Positions 10,269 to 22,200 of a stretch of 27,513 bases of DNA are shown here, one piece after another (positions within the stretch are counted from its first letter, which is position 1; every line of letters starts with the position of its first letter). Below the pieces are notes generated by a model, which did no database searches, was not told where the DNA came from, and saw only the letters and a program-made list of their open reading frames with translations. Made by a program: the position numbers and the translations under genes. The stretch lies in the NCBI GenBank assembly GCA_000934455.1, contig KN882386.1, forward strand, positions 136,561-164,073. Direction: 5' to 3'. This DNA comes from Apostichopus parvimensis. Lineage: Eukaryota; Echinodermata; Holothuroidea; Aspidochirotida; Stichopodidae.

Positions 10269-13200
10269 CTGTAACAGAAACAATAAAGCTTTTTGAAAAT
10301 GCTTTCTGGTTGTGTAAATATGGCACATTAAACTTCATCCAAAATGTTGTAAGTTTTGTCAATATGGTATGTGCACATAACACTCCTTAATGCACAACTT
10401 TGTCCAGTACTACTATTTACAAATTTAGGAGTATTCTTAGGATTTGAAATATGCAAAATCCTGTAATATCCCTTGAACTTTCTGTAGAACCAACAAACCT
10501 CTTGAAAAAATTGTTATTTATTTACCTGGATCTCTCTTTAAGTTTTTAAATTGATCAGAGTCCACCTCTTAGTGTAGGTGCCATGGTTACCTAGGTAACA
10601 GGCCAATTGAAATGCAGGACATCTGCATCACTATGAAAAGTCATTTGGGTTTTGTTATTCTTCTTTTACATTTTTGCTTGATGATGACTGTGGTAAGCAA
10701 CATGTCAGAGAAAATTCCAGAATTAAAAAATACCTCTCTTTTTGGAAGCTATTTATGGCATGTTCCTGTTTCTGGTATATCTTTTCACTTATATTTTAAA
10801 CACAATAGGAAATTCCCCCCAAAAATGGTTTGGGAAAACCATTGTGTTTGTTACAGTCACCTTCAAGTCCTGTTTCCTGATTCTTATCTCCACTTTCCAT
10901 TGCTTCCTCTCTTATGTTTGGTTCGTCTTCACTATCGCTACTCAAAGCGACCCTGGATCGCTTGGCTGGCTGGCTGGGGGCAGCATTCCTCTTTATCACA
11001 AGGTCACCCAACGGTTCATCATCACTGTGGATTCAGGGAACGATACAGAAAGGTCATTAATCACAAGAATTTAAATGTATTAAGAAGGGGGAAGGGTAGA
11101 GGAGCACCTTAAAGGGTGTGAAGACTCGTGCACAAAGAAACGTCTCATGCCGGTAATCTGACCTGGTTTCGAATGAGGTGTAACAGAAGTGTTAGACACC
11201 ACCATCGATCCCAGAAAATACACACACAGCTAGCTACTGTCGGGAGTCTGTCGGTAATTAGACACTAGTGTACAGTCAATACATACAGCTACGGTCAATA
11301 CCCACAACACAGTGTATATAGCAGCGTGGACATCTCAGGTCTAGATAAAAGATAACAAGGTATCACGTTTCATTACTGTCTGCATTTTGTAGCGACAAGA
11401 AGAAAACGTCATTTGCAAGCAACGGAAGGTTAGCTTTTTCAGAGCGCGGCACGCGATTTGGGGCGATTCTTCAATGCCTTTAACAGTAGACTCTCATTTT
11501 AGGAAGCTCCTGATTCAGAGTAACTTCTTTAACCAGTGAGAAAGATGGCATTTTCTACTTTCAAAAAAATCACGAGGGCCTTTAGTTACCTATCCTCCGA
11601 TGACGACCCACTATCGAGTGGTCTCTTGACCCTGGATTTAGAGGGCGGTGTCTTCCTCTTTCCCTCCTCATTCATATCTTCTCCACCTCCTTCTTGAGTA
11701 TCTCCGTTGCCCGGGCTTTCTGGAGCTGATAACTTCTCCAAGACCTCTTCAGCTGTCATCATTTTCTTCCTTGGTTTTCGGGTTTTCTTTTGCTCTTTTT
11801 GTTTGTTCGCCAATTGTTCCAACATTCGGTGGCGCTCCCTCTGTTTCTTGACCGACTCCGTTTCCATGCCGGGCTCTATGGCCTCTGCCCTCTGTCTCAA
11901 GCCCTCGATGGATAGGTTGCCTGGAATCCTCCAAAATGTCTCCTATAATACAAGCAGTACATAATCGATAAGTTGAACTAAAACACTCACATCACTAACA
12001 GAAATAATCCGAATCCATACTTATATATTTATCTATATATATATATATATATATACATATATAGATATATCAAAAGCATTATTTTTGCATTTCATTGTGT
12101 CTTGTTCATTGCTGTAGTTATATTCAAAAGTCCCTCTCCTCCTCATTCCACACACCGCCCCCCTTCACCCTGTCAAGGCACCTCCCAAAAGTCACATGAA
12201 ATAAATGGGGACAGAATGTCTTGGAGAAGAAAAGGTTGCATTTGAAAACTCTCGAGAAAATTGTAAACTTGACTGGTTGTCCTTTCTCATACTATTTTCT
12301 GCTCTCTATTAGTGTGATGGCAGCAAGCAATTTCTTTTTTGAAAATACAGTCAAGTTCTCCAACCTCATGACTGGATGGTGGGCTCATCCCCACCCTGCG
12401 AAGAAACTTCTGGAAAAGTTTGTTTCCTAATGCACGGGAGCAACTTTCCTCCAAAGGAACGATAGGAACAGCTTCTTGATCATTTTCTGAAAATGGAAAG
12501 CAAAACAAGAAAATGAAAAGTTGTTTCTGTATTGAAACAATTTTGTATCAGAAAGGCAGGATGCATAAGACATAATGTTCAATAAAGTCTGCAAAGTAAC
12601 TGGAATGAAATTGTGCTATCTGAAGTCAAAGAGAAGAGCTTGAAATAACATGCAGTGTTGGGGAGCTAACATGCAGTGGTGGAGGTGAAATAACATGCAG
12701 GGTTGGGGGGGGCACAAGGAGAGGGTGCTCTATCCAACCAAGTTTGTTTGGGGGCCCTTCTCTCAATAGACACAAATGAACAAAACACAGAACAATAAAC
12801 ACTAAAAAGAGGTTGACAACTAACACATGTAAACTAACGATAAAATCATATATAACAATAAAACAACCAAGAATTTCATTTACACTCATGAAGACAACGG
12901 TACTTAAATTACCAGCAAACCTTTGACTTTTTCTAGACTTAATGTATCTCTTTACATGACTTTCAAAATGGGGATTGAGTAGGTTGTTGAATATGCATAA
13001 CTGCCATGCAACCATTCATGACATTGGCCCAATCATTACATCAAACATCACAATTAGGGCACATGTAAGCTGTATGTAGACACAGTGCATAGTACAGGGG
13101 TTCTCAGATCTGTACTCCACACATGAATGGCTTTTTGTTGTAACGATTGTACAAAAGACAACGCTCATTGCAGCAACGGAATAGTATCCAGTCAAAAAGG

Positions 13201-16200
13201 AATTACTATTAGAAATTATCACTTAGCTGTATGTTTTTTAGGGTGCGTAAATGAAATGGGAAAATCACCATCTGTTTCTTTATCGTCTGCCCGGACTTTC
13301 AATCCTTCCTGAATCCAAACAATCTGGTCTCGGAAACCTGGAATAAACAACAACAACAACAGGATAAACAGCTTGTAAAAGGATGGGTTGAGCATTCAAA
13401 TGTCACCTTGGTCAAACAATTGTTGGTGAAAGTTATACATGACTGAAATAAACTATTCCAATCGGAGAGGGACTTTCTAAAGCTGGCCACCTACTGCATG
13501 ACCGAATGTTATCTCAACTAGACTCAACTAAAACATCGTTACTTGGAAAATCATGGATAGGTGGGCTGTGTGGATGTTATTACAACTATGACTTATAAAG
13601 AGTAAGCTATTCTTAAGTTGTGTCGGACACTGTCAGTGAAAATCAACACGTACTGTCTTTCCGTGTTACAGTCAGCGAAAGTGGTGCAGTGTGCAGCAGT
13701 CCACGGCTTAACTGCCTAGTTACCGGTTGAGTTGAGTCACATTCATTCTCAGAAGTGTTGGACTAGTTTAAGATCCAAACTGACCTGGCAGCATTACCAC
13801 CTGCAATGAAACCTGTGTGAGCTCCATGCCATTCATGTCTTCCCAGTTGACATGTGTAAACTGCTGAGTGTCGTAACTAATTTATTAATATATCTACCTT
13901 TCTTTTGTAATATATCCAGTAAGGATTTCATGTTTTCTTTGGTAGGTTCCCTATCTCTCTCATCACCACCTTCATCTTCATCATCATCAGACTCATCTGT
14001 TTCCTCTGCTTCACTCTCCTCTGCTTCGCTCTCATCCGAGGGTAAATCATCCATCCCTTCATCTTCCCTGATAACCTTCTCTCTGTCTCCATTTTCAGTG
14101 TTAGCTGAGGAAAGGGAGCGACAGAAAATTTTGTCATGACAAAAAATTTTAACAGCCAAGGTCACAGAGTTTATTTGGTCAAGTGAAAATACAAGGTCAA
14201 AGGGATACTGGCCTTAATTCAAATAGTAGATGATGGCTCAGATTGCACAGGTAGGGAACTAGGGTGACATTAAATGTAACCTGCATTACATCAAGTTTGT
14301 AGTATTGTAACAGCAGTAGTTTGTGTCAGCATTCAATATTCAGTGGTAACAGATCGAACCTCCATAATCGAATATTGCATAGTAACTTTGAAGGCTCTGA
14401 GCTTATTAGATACTGTGGTTCCTGTGTATGGTTCCTGCTATGAATTCTCTGCACTTGCATAGCAATGTGCCCGTTTTGCATGGCATTCTGTGATGGGATA
14501 CCAGATAAATTATTCCCTGGGGATGGACCTCAAAAATCAAGCAGACTATGTCAAATTGTAAGAAAGGATAAGTTCAGGGTCAAAGGAAAAAAGTTTAAAA
14601 TAATTTACTGTGCAAATTTTTACACTGATTTTGTGGCACGCTTCTTAAGGTATGTCGAGATATAGTAAAAAAAATGAAAAAACGAGAAAAAACGAGTGCT
14701 GTTGGATACCCAGCTAGAGCTGTTAATGTATGATTCATCATTAAAATATTTGTCAATGTTATGGTTGACGTACCCTCATCTCTTGTTCCGTCATCTTCAT
14801 CAATGAATGGTTCCTGTAAAAAAAACAAAAAAAACAATGCCTTTATTACACCATATGATTAGAAAGACAAACAAATTTAATATCATAACTAGATTAATTC
14901 TTCATTCAGAAGAACATCTAAGGAATCCAATTATAAAATTTGTCTTGGAAATCTTTTGTCTGCCAGTATGCAAGGCAACTGTGCAAAGGCAGTCTGCCTC
15001 TGGAACTGAACCAGTTAAAATCAAATCCTCATAACTGCTAAACATTCACTTACAACAACTGATAAGTAGTGTAAGTGCAATGTCTTTGATAATATCACCA
15101 AGCACCAATGATAACCATATGCATGAGCTTATTCTCCCTTCACTGTAAATACTGCCCTCTATATGTTATGTAAACAAATTGGATAGGTGTCCCTAGTACT
15201 TTAAGAACTGAAAAATTTGAAAGTGAGTGGACTAACCATAAAAACAGTGTTTGTTTCTGGAACTAGTCAATTGAATCATAAAATTTAATAAAACTTAACA
15301 ACGTACCTCCTCCATGTTTTTCTTTCGTCTACCCCGTCCCTGTCCTTTTGGTCGTTTCTTTCTTACATCCTTCTTGTCTGTTATTAGGTTAAGCTCTAAC
15401 AGCTTCTGTATCACCTGAGATCTGGGCCTTGGTTTGATCATAGCACTGATAATATCACCCAATATATCTGTAGAGGTGAACAGACAAAGTTTGCTACCAC
15501 TTTTACTTACATCAAGTACAAAAGTCTACATCTTTCTTCATGACTAGCAAGAACCGTGACAGCAACTTATTATGGAGGCTAACCAGTTAAAACTATACCA
15601 TCCACTAGAACTAGATGCAACCAGCTGGTAAAAAAGTGCTTAGACATGTAAACCTTCCCATAATGCAACACTTCCTGTATCATAGATTATTTGTACTGTT
15701 ATTGCACACTGAGGTTTGGTGAAAGGTAATGAGCATAATTCCCATTTGTTTTTGCACTGGTTAGGCCAACCAGTCTTCCATGATAAGAAAATAATACTTC
15801 GAGAAGAAGATTAATAGTCAGATGCTATAATACTGCGATTAACAATCATTTCCATAGCAACCAGTATCACACTTGATGTACAACTTCTGCAATTTGTTGT
15901 AATAGTTGTACTTGCAAGAAGTGTGAATGGGTTTAAGAATGCTTTGGACAAGCACTTTAAGCATTGTAATCGGGTCTGAGTGTTGTTGTCTTAAGTTTTT
16001 CTTTCTCTCTCCTATAGGGTCCTTGATGGGGACTTGAGTGTCCCTCTTGATCCTTTTTTTCTACTAAACTAAACTAACCTAATTTCTTGAACCTCAACAT
16101 CTTCCTTCTATATATTTAAAGGATATTTCTATATATTTCGCAGATATCCATATGCTTCCTCCACATACCTTCTGAATCTTTGTAATCTCCAAAGAGTTCC

Positions 16201-19200
16201 TTTAACTCATCCACTTGTTCTTCCCTCCACAAAGTTACTTTCTTGGCTCTACAATGAAATTGAGATTAAAGTGAGCATTAAACTGGTAATGTTTTAAGTA
16301 CTTATTTCTGGCTTTTATGCCAAAATGGTAACAGATGTTAGTGACATCCAAACTAGGCTTATACAGCTTTGGAAAGAGTTAAGAAACGTTGCAGAATAAA
16401 GGAGAAGAATAGTTTAGAGAAGCCTTCATGGTGTGTCTAACTTGTGTGTAAGGTTCTTAAGCACACATGAAATCATATAGTAGCTTACCCTTTTGCTCTC
16501 TTCATATCTGCAAAGTTTTCAATTAACTGGAGATTAACCAACTGTCTGATCACCTACAAAGGAATAAAGAACAACTTTATTAGTAGTAGTAACTTTGTGC
16601 AAATAATTTCAAGTTCATTTCTTATGTTAGTATCAGCTGAAACTAAAAAGTGGTAGAATAGTAGAGTTCATTTTCCTATGATTTGGATACAGGAATTGCA
16701 GTCATACAAGTGGAAATTCAAGATAACGAAATTACAGATTAAAACTGATGCAAGTCACAAACCGAACACTTAGAGACAATCTTTTCCACTAACAGTATGA
16801 TGCAAAAACCTGTTGCAGTTTCATTTTCAACACTTGACCTGACCACTAACACCAGGTTTACAGTACTACCTTAGCTTGTTTTTCTTTCTTATAATTTTGG
16901 AACTAGATTTCAATTGACTAAAATATAACCATCTGATGACCTTAAAAAGAATACTTCTCTACTTGAAAGAAAAAAACCCTTTGTTATGCGAGTGTCAGTT
17001 GAAGCTAAAATAAAGATGAAGATAATCCAAGAATCCAAAAACAACACTTAACCAAAGCATATGCATATCTGATTTAATGACATTTGAAAACTTACCAGCC
17101 CCCCCCCCCAAATTTTGTAAACACATTCACCATGGTTGTGACATCACAGATTCATTTTGTCTAGATAGTCTAAATTATTCTCAGGGCCTCTTTTGCTGGG
17201 TCCTGTTTCCAAAAGTACCATAGTCATTAACAATGGAACAATATTTCACTTCATTACATGCTATCATGTAGCATGACTTCATTACGTAGTACAACTGCAG
17301 AGAGAATCTGTGACATCACAGCAATGTTTGTGCTGTTTTGAAAATTTTGAGGGGTTGAGTTAATTTATAAAGGTAATATTTGTCTTAAATTGTAATGAGA
17401 ATATGCTTTGGTGAATTGTTGTATTGCCTTTTTTGGGGAGTTATTTGCATTAGTTATGAAAAACTTCTGGACTATTCTTTGAATTATGGAACTTACCTGC
17501 TTTCTTGTTTTGGAATCATCTGAGATGTGTTCCATAATATTATCCACTGTATCTTTGTCTGGATAAATGAAATAAAACTCATGATTAAACAGCCATTTTA
17601 TGAGTTATGGTATTAATTGACATCCACTCACCGACAGCTTAAGAAAAAAGAAAGATGTCTTCAAGATGGAAACGCTTTGGGTATCAACACTCTTTGGTTC
17701 TTCTCGTACACTCCCTATCAATTTCAAATGTCACTTCTGCTATAATATCCTGAATCGTACATTGGAATGAGAATGAGGGCAATGACCTGCACAGCGAATT
17801 TCAATCCATCAAAGATCCAGCAATTTGTTCACATTAAGTTTATACTAAAAATTTGAATCCCCTCGTTTTAAAAAAAAATAGTTTTAACGCAATTAAGGAA
17901 TTTTTGGTCCTTCATTGGCCTCCATCAACTTATTACATAAAGGTTCTGTTTTATTGGGAAGACTCTTGAAAGTGGTCAGAATATATTCTCCATCAAGGCT
18001 AACGATAAACTACCAGGCGTCATTTTAAATCCAGACATGTTTATGAAATATCTCATCTAGCCTCTCATGTTTAACCCCTAACCTTTGATGAATATTAAAT
18101 ATTATTGAATAACCTTACAACAAGATACAAAAAACAAAACTTAATTTGGCCTTGTGACTACTACAAGATTTAAAATTGAGTCAAGCAATTTCTATATTCC
18201 GTTCTGGTGGTCAATATGCTTTTGAAACCATATCGAATTCCAGAACGACCTGTTGGATTTTTGGACCCGCTAGATTGACTTATCAACGGCTGAGTGTAGA
18301 TGTCAACAACTTTCAGGGCCCCTAACGTTTGAAGTGGGTCACTAATTATACTTATTCTTTCAAACAGTGAATAACTTACCTCCTTCAACTTCATTGAATC
18401 TGCCAAACAGTTCTCTTAGCTCCTCTTTCAGAGAGTCATCCCACTCGTCAATAATTCCATCACTATTAACGGAAAATAACACATATCAGGGTTGCTAAGG
18501 AGATATATACCAACCAGCAACTATCCTCAATCAAAGAGAAAGATAATTGTAAATGATTCATGACAATAGCTGAAAAATCTTATTCTGTTTCCAAGACATG
18601 GGAACTTATTTTCATTTACACTTAAATTATTATAACAGGGCACATGGAAGGTTTTCACCAAAGTCGATATTGTTTCCTGTTATGTTTTGCATCGAACAAA
18701 GTAAGACAATAAGTGTATGATGTTATGGAATTCAAGTGATATTGATGGATCAACTGTAATGATAAGTATCAACTAAAACAATAAAAACTACTCCAACCTA
18801 AGCGTTTCATCTCTGGTTCAGGCTCGTCCGAACATGTAATATTAATAACATCAGGTCCGTACGAATTAAACACTAACATAACATTTACGTACCCCTGTCT
18901 GCGTACTGCTCCATAACCCTCTGAGAGCTCAAAGATTTCTTTGTTGTCTTTCCAGAAGAAGAGTTCCATAAAAATTTTGGGATTCTTTGGCACTGTCTCA
19001 AAGAACTTCTTCATGAGAAAATGACCAAACTTAACCATTTCCTGTATAATAAAAAAAATAGAGAACATATAGATTGATTTTTAATGGAAATGTTCAACAA
19101 AACTATATTTTTAGTGAAGTAAAATTCTACACTAAGACAAAGTGCAACAGTATATACAGACAACATCCAAACTACTAGTGTACTACTGACTAATACTGAA

Positions 19201-22200
19201 CTTGAGAGATGACATAAGCAAAACAGAAAAAGTCTAAGCAGGATTCGAAAAGTCAGCAGTGTCATCAATGGCAAAGTTCCTGATTCCTTCCCGACCCCCC
19301 CCCTCCAACCCACCCACCCATCAATTCTGTAATTCTGGCTGATGTCCATCCTGGGAGGGTGGAAGAAACATGCCTTCCCTCTCCCTCATCCTAAATGGTT
19401 GCTACGACCCTGTTGATAGCTATGCTTAAGATTTGAGATGTGATCTATTTTTGCTAAAAACCAAGCGTACCTTATACTGGCTTGTTTTTGCAAGCGGATC
19501 ATTGAATAACTGATGGATAATGTAGAACAAATGAAGTTGGAAGAGCTTTGGAGTCTTGTCACAGTCGACTGCTATCCGATGTAACATTTTGATGATGCAG
19601 TGGTTGATATGTGGAGTGTTGCTATGGAAACTCTCCAAGAGGTGAACATAGTTCTTTAAGATCTCCATGTGACTGAATCTGAAAAGATTGGGAGAAAAAC
19701 TTGTCAAAGTTGAGTTGATTATATATGCTCCTGACTTACTACACTTATAATTAAGCAGATTATGTGGAATATCTGTACAATGCATGCATAAGAGTGCAAT
19801 TCAAATAATTGCATGAATGCAATACAGCACTTCAAGGAATTCTTTAACTGTTTATGGCACAAAAAAATGGCCTCAGAAGTTCAAAATCTTAGAGGTGTTT
19901 CCTTCCTTCTTGGAATGTATTGTAAATGAAATTAATATTTTGGGCAAATTAAACACTGAACTTCCAAACATGTGTGTTTTTTCTTCAAAATGTGGTTCCA
20001 AACCAATCAAACAACCTATGTTATTAAAGTGGTGCTCGAAATCTTTCAGTAAGAGAACATTCCAAAACAAACATGCACAAATGAACAATTCAAAACTATT
20101 ATTTTCTTTTTCGTATCAAAATGTAGCATGCTTACTGGTTCACATAAAGTCCAAACACAAACTCTTCTTCGGTCCTTGTTCGATTCTCTTGCTCCAGTTC
20201 ATCTTCTTCTTCTGAAATGAAGGAATATATAATTCCTTCATTTAAATTTATACACAGTAGCGACAATCTTGGAAATGTCAAGAAGGTATTGCCTAGACCA
20301 GGATATATGGCATGACTGGAGGCTATAGCTTTGAAATATCGTCCAAGTAGCCCCCGGCAACGAAACAGAAAGGGGTTCAGAGCACAGGACTAGTATATTC
20401 TTGACATTGCAGTTTTCAAAACCTGGTAATGTTGATAAATTCTTTTCTCACTTAAAATTGAATTCCCAATATATTCCTCCTTTCGAGTTATCATCAGTTG
20501 CTCACATCTTATCGTGTTTATTTATACTTTGGAAAAAAAAAACTATGGCAGACATCTTCTTTGCAATCTGCATGACAATAAACATTCAAAGTAATTGACA
20601 ATCTGGTGGTTACGAGTTATAACAATATTACAACTATAAGTCTATCTTATCTAATATCCATTCTTTGCGTTGAAGGTATACAAGTGGCAAGACTGCTTGT
20701 TTACTTTGTGTATTAATAGAGGTGTTGTTTAAGGAGGAATTAGCTGGGCCCTGAAATTCTGGTTATTTACTGGCTAAATGCCAAGTGGATCTCAACATTT
20801 GCCTGTATAGGAACAGAAGGAAATGGCATTTTCCTGCCAGTAGACATAGAGGACATAAACACATAGTATTGTTAGTTAAAAATCATCAGTCTTAAGAATC
20901 GTTATGACTTCGGTACCTAACATAAGCCTCGTATGACTGCTTATTATCAGCAAATATTATTGGGCTGCTCATGAAAGCCTGTAAATTTACTAATGTGTGT
21001 TGTAATTCAGGAAAATGCCTGTGAGAACTTTATTTTAGCCAGTAGATGTTATAAGCACTAAAATTGTGAGATTCTAGGCCGGGAAGCCCTTATTATAATA
21101 TCACAACCATGAATACAGTATTTAAGAAAACACGGAAGCTTGCAAAAAGTATAAACAAGAACAAAACCAACAAGCTACTTACCATCATCCAGCTCATCGT
21201 CAACAGGATCCTCGACTGTTGCAACTGGGGTATCCTCTACAACTGAAATTGTAAAAATAACCATCTTTTTAAATGTGAAAATATGTTATAAATGTAGTTT
21301 GAAAGTAACCATAGCAACAAGACTCAGAAACAGGACAGGGTTAAAGTATAAAAAAAAAGCATGAACAGAATTTTTCCACTTTATTTTGACGCTAAAGGTG
21401 TCCAAACAAATGATTGCAATAAATTGTGGGGGTTTTATTCCTTTTGTTTATGGTTGGCCAAACAAGTTCACCATCTACTCATCTACTCATCTGCTTTCTA
21501 GGACATGGGAACGGCCATGCTGTTGTACATTTTACTTGTAGTATTGTCGTTGAAAGAGACACTGAGACAGGTTCCATTAGTTTAAGGAATTCTTGTATGT
21601 ATTTCGTGTTTGCTACTTACAGCTCAGGAATCTAAGTAAGGATACACACAACTAAAACCTATACCTATACAGTTATGTCTAATAATAAGCACAACTTGCC
21701 TTATTTACTAAGGCAGTACTTGATGTAAACTACTAGCCATCTGCCGGAGAACCTCTAAAGCTAATTATGGCCGTCTGAACAGAAATACGGTTGTCTTGGA
21801 CCACAATTAAAAATTTGCCCAGGCTTAAGTTATCGACTGTTACAGGTATAATAGCCTGATTTGGACTCATTAGTACACCAAGCTTTCTTAGGTACTGAAC
21901 ATGTCACCTATTGTCAATAAACCAATCGTAAAAAACCAATTGTAAAAAATAAACCAATAAAAACCAATTGTCATTTATATCCATTGATCACCTCTTCTCG
22001 CACTTCAGTTAATTGCACCTACCATTCAAATTTGTGAAGTGAATTTCTCTCAAGGCCATGAACTCATCTTCAGGTGCTAGTTCTGCAGCACCAAAAACAT
22101 CGCCATCTGGCCACACTTCCCTGAAGATGAAGGAAAATAGAGAAGTAAAAAAGCATCTAAGGAATTGCACTTTTAAATTTTCTACACTAAGAATCACTCA

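Noticed and set aside
10612-11112. Plus-strand open frame of 166 codons
   Set aside because: It is the antisense shadow of TIMELESS exon w22 and its introns. The sense strand gives an in-phase exon, and this frame has no family likeness.
13852-14139. Plus-strand Ser-rich open frame
   Set aside because: Antisense reading of the Asp/Glu-rich exon w18; the Ser runs come from reverse-complemented GAT/GAG codons.
19817-20215. Long plus-strand open frame of 132 codons
   Set aside because: It covers intron sequence and overlaps exon w9 antisense. The composition is low-complexity Phe/Ser/Lys, with no recognisable domain.
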